Translations under genes and position numbers: made by a program
Notes under the pieces: generated by a model
Told to the model about the DNA's origin: nothing
The model's input: the letters and a program-made list of their open reading frames with translations, nothing else
Databases searched by the model: none
Shown here: positions 19,339-27,508 of the stretch, one piece after another
Layout of the letters: every line of letters begins with the position of its first letter
Numbering within the stretch: position 1 is the stretch's first letter
Source: Companilactobacillus furfuricola
GTDB taxonomy: Bacteria > Bacillota > Bacilli > Lactobacillales > Lactobacillaceae
Assembly (NCBI RefSeq): GCF_003946325.1
Contig: NZ_RHNT01000004.1
Span: forward strand, 1 to 64,000
Reading direction: 5' to 3'
Length of the DNA: 64,000 nt

Positions 19339-20391
19339 ATGAGTGTCTATGATAAGTTTGTTGCTAACAAAAGACTGAGAAGGGCAACTATCCTGATCTT
19401 AGTCTGCTTGATTTTTTACTTATTCAGAAGTATGCTGAGCCTGTTTTTATTGACTTTTATTTTTACTTTTTTATCAGTTCAATTAGTCCGTTCTGTTCAA
19501 AAGCACGTGCGTGTTAAGCCGATTTTTATATTGGCGCCGCTGTATATTTTGATCATTGCGGTGGTTATCTGGGCAGCTTCGAATTATATTCCACAGTTGG
19601 TCAATCAATCGAGCAAGATTATTAACTCGCTGACGAAGTTCTATGAGAGTAAGGAATTCCGCGACAGTAAGTATGTTTCTTATATTTATGAGTATTTGCA
19701 GACGATCAATCTTGATAATCAGATCAAAACGGCTACTACGCAGGTGGTCAACTATATTACTAGTGTTGGTGCGATCGGTTTGAATATTTTTATGTCGTTT
19801 ATCTTGAGTTTTTTCTATACTTCTCAGATCGACGATATGAATAAGTTTGGGCGTCAATTTTTGACTTCTAATTATGGTTGGTTGTTTGAAGATATCCGCT
19901 ATTATGGTCAGAAATTTATTAATACTTTTGGTGTTGTTATTGAGGCACAGTTGATGATTGCAGTTGTTAATACGGTGCTGACGACTATTACTTTGATCGT
20001 GATGAAGATGCCTGGTGTTATTGCTTTGGCTGCTATGGTGTTTATTCTTTCGTTGATCCCAGTGGCCGGGGTTATTATTTCTTTGGTTCCGCTTAGTTTT
20101 GTGGCTTATTCTGTGGATGGGTTTAAGTATGTTATTTACATTATTATTATGGTGATTGTGATTCATATGATCGAGACTTATTTCTTGAATCCGCAGTTTA
20201 TGTCTACTATGACTCATTTGCCTATTTTCTTTACTTTTGTGGTTTTGATTGTTTCGGAAGAGTTGTTGGGCGCTTGGGGGCTTATTATTGGTATTCCTAT
20301 TTTTGTGTTTTTCCTTGATATTTTGGGTGTGCATTCTATTGGTGGCGGTCAGAAGAAGAGGAAGAAGATTCGGATACGGCGTGATGGGTGA
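19339..20391 (+). CDS. AI-2E family transporter (UPF0118)
   Basis: The 350-residue membrane protein has the family layout: two or three N-terminal helices, a long amphipathic central region (about residues 70-140), then a helix cluster with the family-typical stretch ALAAMVFILSLIPVAGVIISLVP, and a final helix before a basic tail (KKRKKIRIRR). Members export small molecules or act as Na+/H+ antiporters; the name AI-2E does not prove autoinducer transport. ATG 19339 sits eight bases after AAGGAG; an in-frame TTG at 19333 is too close to it. It starts 12 bases after the YdcF-type frame ends. Repeat copy B follows downstream. Confidence 0.85.
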   Translation: MSVYDKFVANKRLRRATILILVCLIFYLFRSMLSLFLLTFIFTFLSVQLVRSVQKHVRVKPIFILAPLYILIIAVVIWAASNYIPQLVNQSSKIINSLTKFYESKEFRDSKYVSYIYEYLQTINLDNQIKTATTQVVNYITSVGAIGLNIFMSFILSFFYTSQIDDMNKFGRQFLTSNYGWLFEDIRYYGQKFINTFGVVIEAQLMIAVVNTVLTTITLIVMKMPGVIALAAMVFILSLIPVAGVIISLVPLSFVAYSVDGFKYVIYIIIMVIVIHMIETYFLNPQFMSTMTHLPIFFTFVVLIVSEELLGAWGLIIGIPIFVFFLDILGVHSIGGGQKKRKKIRIRRDG

Positions 20392-20452
20392 TATGGTTTT
20401 TATTTTTGTTTCTGGGTTGGTCCAGGGCTATTTTTTTTTGCCTTTTTATAGA

Positions 20453-20942
20453 TGTGAGAGAGCTATGGCAGACAGAGGAGTTTTGCTTGGGGCACGTTTT
20501 GTTAGTTTGTTTGGCGGTTGGGGTGTGGAGGTAGTAGGTTGGTTGCTACGTTCAATGCCGACTCCGGGGCCCGGGGATGCAGACGCTGGAACGTGGTGGG
20601 CACATTTTGAACCAATCGAGCAAAGTACGCTCGCTTGTTTCAAAACTGCACCTTTCACTAAGCTCCTTCGTCGCCAAGTGAAATTTCACCACTGAGGTCT
20701 GTATCCCCGGGCCTCTCCGTCTAGATAGAGTCATAATCCCCCCTTGGTTTGAGTTTTACCGATTTATTTTGATCAAGTTGGCACTGTTTGCTCGTCCTAT
20801 TTCTCACATGTCTATCTCAGGCTTCATCTATTCTGGTGGGGAGTAGGGGCTTCCTTTTCTTGTTACGATATAATTTTTATCTCGATTTTCTTCTCTTTTC
20901 TCGGTTCGTGGGACTTCGCTCCACTCATTCTTGTTTCCTGAC
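20453..20942 (+). repeat. Full-length copy (B) of the dispersed structured repeat with 3' extension
   Basis: The core is 20453-20820, with ends TGTGAGA (20453-20459) and TCTCACA. P1 is 20566-20584 with 20697-20715, P2 TGGTG (20594-20598)/CACCA (20687-20691), P3 20605-20645, and P4 TTTCACT (20653-20659)/AGTGAAA (20677-20683) around the 17-nt loop 20660-20676. Two one-sided changes in P1 relative to copies A and C give G-T pairs. Homology to copy C continues to about 20942 and includes a small hairpin, GTGG...CCAC, near 20907-20923 that is GCGG...CCGC in copy C. Confidence 0.92.
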
Positions 20943-20984
20943 TTACATTGCTTTTGCCATCTTTGTTTTCTTTTTGGTTAGATA

Positions 20985-21180
20985 AGAGTGAATATCTTTT
21001 TTCTTCTCTTGCCTTCGCTTCTTGCTCGTGCACTCGTTCCTCGTGCTCTTGCCTGGTTCTTCGCTTTGCTTTTTCTCTCTGCTTATTTGTTTCTTGCTCG
21101 TGTGCTCGCTTCTCTCGCACTCTTGCTGTTGGTTTTTTCGTTTCGTTATTTTGTTCATGTCTTTCTTTATTTGGGTATTC
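20985..21180. repeat. Degenerate low-complexity tract with repeated TTGCTCGTG motif
   Basis: TTCTTGCTCGTGCACTCGTT (21019-21038) recurs as TTCTTGCTCGTGTGCTCGCT (21091-21110), with further CTCTTGC and CTCGTGC pieces between. The strand is T/C-rich and almost free of A. Open frames through it on both strands are compositional artefacts. Confidence 0.6.
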
Positions 21181-21209
21181 AAAAAGTCAGCCGTTTGGCT
21201 GACTTTTTT
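21181..21209 (-). terminator. Terminator of deoR
   Basis: AAAAAGTCAGCC, loop GTT, GGCTGACTTTTTT is a perfect stem with A-runs and T-runs on both sides. The deoR stop codon overlaps its right end. Confidence 0.85.
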
Positions 21210-22146
21210 ATTCGGATAGTAATTTTTGCGCTACTCCGTAGTCGGTTATTAGTACGTTTGCGTAATTGCCGGCTAGGGCTCCTTTGATTGAGGATACTTT
21301 TTTCATTGATCCTGCTACTAGGATGGAATAGTCTTTGTTTTTTAACTCATCTAGATCTGAGCCTACTGTTCGGTCGTTGATGGTTTGATTAGCTATTTTT
21401 CCGTCTTTTGTAATGAAGCGTGACATTACATCTCCGACGGAATTTTTTTGTAGTTGGGTTATTTCTTTTTGATTTAAATAGCCTAGGTTGAATAGTAAGG
21501 CGTCGTTGCGGACTGTTCCGCAGGTGAATAGGGCAATGTTGGTTTTTTTGCCTTCGTCGATTATTTTTTTGATGAATCGGTCTTCTAGGACTATTTGCTT
21601 GGTTGTGGCGTTGTCGAAGATTACTGGTAGTGGCAAGTTGATGGCGTTTGTTTGGAATGCTTTGCCGAATTTTTCTAGGATCTCGGTGGCGAAGTTGTTC
21701 ATGTCGCTGGAGGCTACGCTTCCTTTTAGTTGGACTACTTTGATGTTGGATTTTTCACTGGTTTTTAAGTTGTTGGCTACGGCGTTTATGGTTTTCCCCC
21801 AGCTTATGCCGATGGAATAGCCATTTTGGACTATTTCATCTAAGTACTCGGCTGCTAGTTGGCCGATTTTTTCATTGATGGCTGCGTAATTGTCGCTGAT
21901 GTCGTAGGCTATTAGGACTTTTTTTAAGTTGTATTTGGTTTCTAATTGCTTTGATAAGACGTCTAGGTCGGTGGCGGGATCGGCTATTTCTATTTTTACT
22001 AGGCCGGTTTCGTGAGAATATTGTAGCAGTCTGGATACTGTTGGTCTGGAGATGCCGATTATTTTGGCTATTTCGTTTTGGCTTAGGCCGTCGTCGTAGT
22101 ATAAATGGCAGATTTTTAGCGCTGTGGCTGTTTTTTTATTTTGCAT
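21208..22146 (-). CDS. deoR: DeoR-type (SorC family) deoxyribonucleoside regulator
   Basis: The 312-residue protein starts with a helix-turn-helix (GLSQNEIAKIIGISRPTVSRLL, split here as GLSQNEIAKII and GISRPTVSRLL), followed by the SorC-type sugar-phosphate-binding domain (GISWGKTINAVA, ALFTCGTV, LVAGSMKKVSSIKGAL). This is the family of Bacillus subtilis DeoR, which represses nucleoside catabolic genes until deoxyribose-phosphate binds. It is divergent from deoC with 146 bases between the start codons, the classical arrangement for local control of the deo operon. It starts at ATG 22146 behind an AGGGG-type ribosome site. Confidence 0.9.
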   Translation of the reverse strand: MQNKKTATALKICHLYYDDGLSQNEIAKIIGISRPTVSRLLQYSHETGLVKIEIADPATDLDVLSKQLETKYNLKKVLIAYDISDNYAAINEKIGQLAAEYLDEIVQNGYSIGISWGKTINAVANNLKTSEKSNIKVVQLKGSVASSDMNNFATEILEKFGKAFQTNAINLPLPVIFDNATTKQIVLEDRFIKKIIDEGKKTNIALFTCGTVRNDALLFNLGYLNQKEITQLQKNSVGDVMSRFITKDGKIANQTINDRTVGSDLDELKNKDYSILVAGSMKKVSSIKGALAGNYANVLITDYGVAQKLLSE

Positions 22147-22172
22147 GGTTACCCCTAATTTTTGTTGAGATT

Positions 22173-22181
22173 AGTATAGCA
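22173..22181 (-). promoter_or_regulatory. Extended -10 promoter of deoR
   Basis: On the minus strand TGCTATACT is an extended -10 box (TGN plus TATACT), about 27 bases before the deoR start. No convincing -35 box is present, as is usual for extended -10 promoters. Confidence 0.5.
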
Positions 22182-22231
22182 TAAAAAATTTTAGATTTGG
22201 TCAATTATGAATATTATTTCAAAATAGATGC

Positions 22232-22259
22232 TTACATATGTTCAGTTTGTTGCTAAGAT
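22232..22259 (+). promoter_or_regulatory. Promoter of the deo operon
   Basis: TTACAT (22232-22237) and TAAGAT (22254-22259) are 16 bases apart, 33 bases before deoC. The upstream TGAATATTATTTCA (22208-22221) has short inverted ends and is a candidate DeoR half-site pair, but the match is weak. Confidence 0.5.
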
Positions 22260-22292
22260 GAATTTGTTAAGAGATGAAGGGAGATTTTACTC

Positions 22293-22940
22293 ATGGAATT
22301 AAATAGTTATTTAGATCACACGTTACTTAAACCAGAAGCTACTCAAGCTCAAATTGAAAAGGTTACTCATGAAGCTATTGATAATCACTTTTTTTCAGTG
22401 ATGGTCAATCCTTGCTGGGTTAAGTTGGTTCACGAGATGGTGGCAGGTTCTGATGTTAAGACTGCTTGTGTTATTGGCTTTCCTTTAGGAGCAAATACTA
22501 CTGCTATTAAGGTTGCTGAATCAGAACAAGCTATTTCTGACGGTGTTGATGAACTTGATATGGTGATGAATATCGGTCAATTTAAGAGTGGCAATTTTGA
22601 TTTTGTTAAGTCTGATATTGAAGCAGTTGTCCAAATTGCTCATAAGAATAATAAGCTGCTCAAGGTTATTATCGAAACGGCACTTTTGACTGATGAAGAG
22701 ATCACTAAGGCTAGCGAGATCGTGGCCGATGCTGGGGCAGATTTTGTTAAGACTTCGACTGGTTTTTCTACTCGTGGAGCTAAGTTAGAAGATGTTCAAA
22801 TTATGAAGGCTGCTGTCGGTGATAGGATCGAAGTTAAAGCTGCTGGGGGGATCCATTCGGCTGAAGATGCTGAGAAGATGATCAAAGCTGGTGCTTCTCG
22901 ACTTGGTGTTAGTGCAAGTATGGCTTTGATCGGTAAGTAA
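22293..22940 (+). CDS. deoC: Deoxyribose-phosphate aldolase
   Basis: The 215-residue TIM-barrel aldolase splits 2-deoxyribose-5-phosphate into glyceraldehyde-3-phosphate and acetaldehyde. Family signatures are LDHTLLKPEAT at the start, VCVIGFPLG-like TACVIGFPLGA, DELDMVMNIG, and the Schiff-base segment ADFVKTSTGF with the catalytic Lys, followed by EVKAAGGI. It is full length. ATG 22293 follows GAAGGGAGA. It is the first gene of the nucleoside operon, supplying the last step for deoxyribose carbon taken in through nupC. Confidence 0.96.
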   Translation: MELNSYLDHTLLKPEATQAQIEKVTHEAIDNHFFSVMVNPCWVKLVHEMVAGSDVKTACVIGFPLGANTTAIKVAESEQAISDGVDELDMVMNIGQFKSGNFDFVKSDIEAVVQIAHKNNKLLKVIIETALLTDEEITKASEIVADAGADFVKTSTGFSTRGAKLEDVQIMKAAVGDRIEVKAAGGIHSAEDAEKMIKAGASRLGVSASMALIGK

Positions 22941-22967
22941 TTCGCTAGATATTTTTTTTGCTTATGA

Positions 22968-22983
22968 ATGTAAACGCTATCAT
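22968..22983 (+). promoter_or_regulatory. Perfect cre site between deoC and deoB
   Basis: ATGTAAACGCTATCAT fits the CcpA consensus WTGNAARCGNWWWCAW at all positions. It lies inside the operon, two bases before the deoB ribosome site, so CcpA could act as a roadblock there and separate deoC from the downstream genes under carbon repression. Confidence 0.75.
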
Positions 22984-23002
22984 AAAAAGGAATGGTGAAA
23001 CG

Positions 23003-24187
23003 ATGAAGTATAAGAGAATTTTTGGGATCGTTCTGGATTCTGTTGGGGTGGGCAACGCCCCCGATGCTCAGACGTTTAATGATCAAGGATCTGACACTAT
23101 TAAACATGTTGGAGAGGCTTTTCAAGGAGAGCTCAAACTGCCTAATTTAGGCAAGTTGGGTCTTGCTAATCTTCATGGTGAAGAAATTCTAGGTGTTCCC
23201 AAACAACCAGCTCCGAAGGCTTTTTACGGAAAGATGAACGAACAGTCGGTCGGTAAAGATAGTATGGATGGACATTGGGAAATGATGCAGTTGCCGGTTA
23301 TGAAGCATCTTAGCTTTTTCCCTGATGGTTTTCCTGATGATCTGCTTGATCAGATCAGTAAATTTTCTGGACGGAAGATCGTCGGGAATAAGGCTGAATC
23401 TGGTACTAAGATCATTGAAGAGTTCGGTGAGCATCAAATGCAGACGGGAGATCTGATCATTTATACTTCCGGCGATAGCGTTTTACAAATTGCTGCCCAT
23501 GAAGAAATTATTCCGCTTGAGGAATTGTATAAGATCTGTGAGTATGCTCGAACACTGGTAAATGGACCTAAATACGTGGTCGGTCGGATCATTGCTCGTC
23601 CTTATGTTGGTAATGGTAAAGGTGATTTTACTCGAACTGCCAACCGTCATGACTACGCCTTGCTACCATTTGGCGAAACATCGCTCGATAAGCTCCAACA
23701 AGCTGGGGTCAAGACATACGGCATCGGTAAGATCGGCGATATTTTTTCAAATAAAGGTTTAGATGTGCTTTATCACAATGAAAGCAACATGGATGGGATG
23801 GATCACGTTGATGAAGTTATGAAAGAAGACTTTACCGGTTTTTGCTTTACTAACTTAGTCGATTTTGACGCGATGTATGGTCATCGTCGTAATCCGATCG
23901 GTTTTGGAAATGCCTTGATGGATTTTGACAAACGTTTAGGAACTGTTTTAGACAATTTGCAAAAAGATGACTTGTTGATCATCACAGCTGACCACGGAAA
24001 TGACCCTGGTTTTACTGGTAGTGATCATACTCGAGAACAAGTTCCACTGATCGCTTATTCGCCTTCAATGGCAGCTGGTGGAGACTTGGGCGTTAGAAGT
24101 ACTTTCGCTGATTTTGGAGCGACTGTTTTAGACAACTTTGATGTTGCTGGAAGTGAAGTCGGCACGAGCTTTTTAAATGACCTATAG
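23003..24187 (+). CDS. deoB: Phosphopentomutase
   Basis: The 394-residue alkaline-phosphatase-like mutase interconverts (deoxy)ribose-1- and -5-phosphate, linking the phosphorylases to deoC. Visible motifs are the metal-binding FGIVLDSVGVG at the N-terminus, GKDSMDGHWEMMQ with the phosphorylated Thr/Ser region, and the C-terminal TADHGNDPG and GSDHTREQVP. ATG 23003 follows AAAAGGAATGG; the frame is open further upstream (22958) across the cre site but has no ribosome site there. It is the second gene of the deo operon, 16 bases before pdp. Confidence 0.95.
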   Translation: MKYKRIFGIVLDSVGVGNAPDAQTFNDQGSDTIKHVGEAFQGELKLPNLGKLGLANLHGEEILGVPKQPAPKAFYGKMNEQSVGKDSMDGHWEMMQLPVMKHLSFFPDGFPDDLLDQISKFSGRKIVGNKAESGTKIIEEFGEHQMQTGDLIIYTSGDSVLQIAAHEEIIPLEELYKICEYARTLVNGPKYVVGRIIARPYVGNGKGDFTRTANRHDYALLPFGETSLDKLQQAGVKTYGIGKIGDIFSNKGLDVLYHNESNMDGMDHVDEVMKEDFTGFCFTNLVDFDAMYGHRRNPIGFGNALMDFDKRLGTVLDNLQKDDLLIITADHGNDPGFTGSDHTREQVPLIAYSPSMAAGGDLGVRSTFADFGATVLDNFDVAGSEVGTSFLNDL

Positions 24188-24202
24188 GGGGATGATTGAA
24201 TT

Positions 24203-25501
24203 ATGCGCATGATCGATATTATTGACCAAAAGAGAAATGGAAAAGAATTATCTGAAGAGCAGATCCAATTTTTTGTCGATGGGGTATCAGATGGAAGTAT
24301 TCCCGACTATCAGATCAGTTCATTGCTGATGGCGATTTATTTTCAAGATATGACCGATCAAGAACGGGCTACTTTAACGATGAAGATGATGGAATCAGGT
24401 CATCACTTGGATCTATCAAAGATCCCGGGAATAAAAGTCGACAAGCATTCAACTGGTGGTGTCGGTGACAAAGTCAGCTTGCCGTTAGCTGCCATCGTTG
24501 CGGCGTTAGATATTCCGGTACCGATGATCTCTGGAAGAGGCTTGGGTCACACTGGCGGGACTTTAGATAAATTAGAAGCGATACCTGGATATCAAGTCGA
24601 GATCAGTGAGGAGGAGTTCATTGATCAAGTAGCCCAGGAAAAATTGGCTATCATTGGAGCCACGGGTAATATCGCTCCAGCTGATAAGAAAATTTATGCC
24701 TTGCGTGACGTTACCGATACAGTCGACTCGATCCCACTGATCGCTAGTTCGATCATGAGTAAAAAAATCGCTTCTGGTGCCGACGCTTTAGTTATCGATG
24801 TTAAAACGGGATCCGGTGCCTTCATGAAGACTTTGGAAGACTCGACTAGATTAGCTCAAGCCTTAGTCGATATCGGTAAAGGCGTTGGTTTGAAATGCCA
24901 GGCAGTAATCTCGGATATGAACCAACCGTTGGGTAATAAGATCGGTAACTCATTGGAGATTGAAGAATCGATCGATATTTTAAAAGACAAGGGACCAAAG
25001 GATCTACGGGAACTGATCTTGACACTCGGAAGCTATATGGTCGTGATGAGTGGCAAGACCGAAGATGTCAACGAAGCTAAAGTGATGCTTGAAGAAGCTA
25101 TTAGTTCCGGTAAAGCTTTAGAGAGATTTAAAGCGATGATCAAGGCTCAAGGTGGGGATGAACGAGTAGTTGATGATTATTCGATCATGCCTCAGGCCAA
25201 ATATCAGATCGAACTTCCAGCTGAAAAATCTGGAGTACTGGCCAAACTTACTGCTGATGAGATCGGGATCGCCAGCATGTTGCTGGGTGGAGGTCGCCAA
25301 CAAGCTGACGACAAACTGGATTATTCAGTCGGGATCGAATTGCATAAGAAAATCGGCGATCCAGTTGAAGCAGGCGAATCGTTGATGACGATCTACAGTA
25401 ATCGTCAGGATATTTCAGATATTGAAAAATTGATCCGAGAAAATATTGAAATAGCACCGGCAGCAACCGCACCTAACATGATCTATAAAATTATTGAGTA
25501 A
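24203..25501 (+). CDS. pdp: Pyrimidine-nucleoside phosphorylase
   Basis: The 432-residue enzyme phosphorolyses uridine, deoxyuridine and thymidine to the base and (deoxy)ribose-1-phosphate. The family signature [16 protein letters not shown] and the phosphate- and substrate-binding [16 protein letters not shown] are intact, as is KTGSGAFMK. The length equals that of the dimeric Pdp family. ATG 24203 lies behind GGGGGATGA; a second ATG two codons later is also possible. It feeds ribose-1-phosphate to deoB in the same operon. Confidence 0.93.
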   Translation: MRMIDIIDQKRNGKELSEEQIQFFVDGVSDGSIPDYQISSLLMAIYFQDMTDQERATLTMKMMESGHHLDLSKIPGIKVDKHSTGGVGDKVSLPLAAIVAALDIPVPMISGRGLGHTGGTLDKLEAIPGYQVEISEEEFIDQVAQEKLAIIGATGNIAPADKKIYALRDVTDTVDSIPLIASSIMSKKIASGADALVIDVKTGSGAFMKTLEDSTRLAQALVDIGKGVGLKCQAVISDMNQPLGNKIGNSLEIEESIDILKDKGPKDLRELILTLGSYMVVMSGKTEDVNEAKVMLEEAISSGKALERFKAMIKAQGGDERVVDDYSIMPQAKYQIELPAEKSGVLAKLTADEIGIASMLLGGGRQQADDKLDYSVGIELHKKIGDPVEAGESLMTIYSNRQDISDIEKLIRENIEIAPAATAPNMIYKIIE

Positions 25502-25530
25502 AAAATCGTAGGGTAGAAGGAGAATTCGAA

Positions 25531-26238
25531 ATGAGCACACATATTGATGCAAAAATGGGAGATATTGCAGAAGTAGTACTGATGCCAGGAGATCCATTAC
25601 GGGCAAAATTTATCGCCGAGAATTTTTTAGAAGATCCAGTTTTATACAACACAGTTAGAAATTGTTACGGCTACACCGGAACTTATAAGGGGAAAAAAGT
25701 TTCTGTTCAAGCTTCAGGGATGGGGATCCCCTCGATTTCCATTTACGCTACCGAATTAGTGAAATTCTTCGGTGTTAAGAAATTGATCCGTGTGGGAACT
25801 ATCGGAGCTATCGGCAAGAATGTCAAAGTCCGCGATGTTATTATTGCTAATTCTGCTAGTACCGATTCGTCAATGATCTATAACATTTTAGGTCGCAGCA
25901 TGTATTACGCACCAACGGCTGACTTTAAAATGGTCCACAATGCTTATCAAATTGCGCAAGACATGGGCGTGACGACGCATGTGGGAAATATTTTATCGGC
26001 TGATCGTTTTTATAATGACGAGATCGACAACGAGAAACTGCGCGATTACGGCGTATTGGGAATTGAAATGGAAGCAGCAGCACTTTATACCATCGCTGCG
26101 AAAAACAATGCTCAAGCTGTAGCGATTTGTACTGTTAGTGATGAAATTCTAAATAACGTGGCTACTTCTGCTAAAGAAAGAGAACAATCATTCAAAGACA
26201 TGATGTTGATTTCTTTAGAAACTGCCATTAAGGATTAG
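25531..26238 (+). CDS. deoD: Purine-nucleoside phosphorylase, DeoD type
   Basis: The 235-residue hexameric-type phosphorylase has MPGDPLRAKFIAE, GMGIPSISIYATEL, RVGTIGAIG and GIEMEAAALY. It splits purine (deoxy)nucleosides to base and (deoxy)ribose-1-phosphate. The conserved EMEAAALY and the following SDE segment hold the substrate-contact Glu and the catalytic Asp. ATG 25531 follows AGAAGGAGAA. It lies 29 bases after pdp and 13 before the transporter gene, consistent with one transcript. Confidence 0.95.
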   Translation: MSTHIDAKMGDIAEVVLMPGDPLRAKFIAENFLEDPVLYNTVRNCYGYTGTYKGKKVSVQASGMGIPSISIYATELVKFFGVKKLIRVGTIGAIGKNVKVRDVIIANSASTDSSMIYNILGRSMYYAPTADFKMVHNAYQIAQDMGVTTHVGNILSADRFYNDEIDNEKLRDYGVLGIEMEAAALYTIAAKNNAQAVAICTVSDEILNNVATSAKEREQSFKDMMLISLETAIKD

Positions 26239-26251
26239 TGGTGAATAAAAT

Positions 26252-27484
26252 ATGTATTTAGTAGTCAACATTATTGGATTAGCAATCTTCATTTTGATTG
26301 CCTTTGCTTTTTCAAAAAATAAAAAAGAAGTCAAGTGGAAATCCATCGCGATCATGACCACTTTGAATATTGTGCTAGCTTGGTTTTTAACGAGCTTTTC
26401 GATCGGACGTAATATCGTTTTAGGTGCGGCCGATGCTTTCAATGCTTTAGTTCAAGTAGCATACACGGGGGTCGAGTTCGCCTTGCCTAGCATGGTCCAC
26501 GTTAAGAATATGGACTTCGTCGTTAGTGTCCTCTTGCCAATTTTGATGATCATTCCGTTATTTGATATTTTGACTTATATCGGAGTATTGCCATTTATCA
26601 TCAAGTGGATCGGTAAAGGCTTGGCCAAAATAACCGGCCAACCGAAATTTGAATCGTTTTTCGCCGTGGAAATGATGTTCTTAGGAAATACCGAAGCATT
26701 GGCAGTTTCATCTTTGCAACTGAAGCAAATGAAAGCTGAAAGAAATTTGACTTTAGCGATGATGTCGATGAGTTGTGTCACAGCTTCGATCATTGGTGCT
26801 TATACTAGCATGATGCCGGGACAATTTATTTTGACAGCTATTCCGATCAATATTATCAATGCCATTATCGTGACTAATATTTTGAATCCAGTTAACGTTC
26901 CTGAAGAGGAAGATACGATCGCTACGATGCAAGGGAGTGGATCAACTGGCACGGTTGAAGAAGCTGATGCTAAGACTGAAAAGGAACCTTTCTTCTCCTT
27001 CTTAGGTGATTCAATTTTGAATGCTGGTAAATTAGTCTTGATCATTACCGCTAATGTTATTGCCTTTGTTGCGTTAGCAGCTTTGATCGACAAATTACTC
27101 GGGCTCATTCATCCATGGATCTCTTTGGAACATATTTTAGGCATCATCTTATATCCATTTGCTTGGTTGCTGGGACTAAACGGTGGCGATGCCTTCCAGA
27201 TGGCTCAATACATGGGAACGAAGTTAGTGACCAACGAATTTGTGGTTATGGGTAAAGTGACCGATACGATCAATAGTTTCCAACCACACTTTAAGGCAGT
27301 CTTAACTGTGTTCTTAACATCTTTCGCCAATTTCAGTACAATTGGAATGATTATCGGTTGTTTCAAGGGATTAGTAGATAAAGAAAAAAATGATCTGATT
27401 GCCAAAAATGTTGGATATTTGTTACTGTCAGGTATCCTCGTATCACTACTATCCGCTGGAACCGTAGGCTTGTTTATTTGGTAG
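26252..27484 (+). CDS. nupC: Concentrative nucleoside transporter, CNT/NupC family
   Basis: The 410-residue membrane protein has the CNT layout: three N-terminal helices, a gate region, the nucleoside-binding stretch FFAVEMMFLGNTEALAV (GQTEAP-like in relatives) and C-terminal NFSTIGMIIG. It imports nucleosides by cation symport. A charged cytoplasmic segment of about 40 residues (EEEDTIATMQ to DAKTEKEP) between helices is longer than in Bacillus NupC. The start at 26252 has only a modest GGTGA site, so it may be coupled to deoD translation. It provides the substrates for the operon's phosphorylases. Confidence 0.9.
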   Translation: MYLVVNIIGLAIFILIAFAFSKNKKEVKWKSIAIMTTLNIVLAWFLTSFSIGRNIVLGAADAFNALVQVAYTGVEFALPSMVHVKNMDFVVSVLLPILMIIPLFDILTYIGVLPFIIKWIGKGLAKITGQPKFESFFAVEMMFLGNTEALAVSSLQLKQMKAERNLTLAMMSMSCVTASIIGAYTSMMPGQFILTAIPINIINAIIVTNILNPVNVPEEEDTIATMQGSGSTGTVEEADAKTEKEPFFSFLGDSILNAGKLVLIITANVIAFVALAALIDKLLGLIHPWISLEHILGIILYPFAWLLGLNGGDAFQMAQYMGTKLVTNEFVVMGKVTDTINSFQPHFKAVLTVFLTSFANFSTIGMIIGCFKGLVDKEKNDLIAKNVGYLLLSGILVSLLSAGTVGLFIW

Positions 27485-27508
27485 ATCGATTTATGAAAGG
27501 TTTTTTAA

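Noticed and set aside
19483-20334. Long minus-strand frame of 283 codons opposite the AI-2E gene
   Set aside because: His/Asn-rich antisense shadow of a hydrophobic gene; no ribosome site.
20446-20734. Frames of 60-70 codons in both directions within copies A, B and C
   Set aside because: They recur because the DNA repeats recur. Differences between copies follow base pairing of stems, not codon positions.
20863-21182. Charged, Arg/Glu/Lys-rich minus-strand frames (79-85 codons)
   Set aside because: They are the antisense of the degenerate TTGCTCGTG tract; composition artefact.
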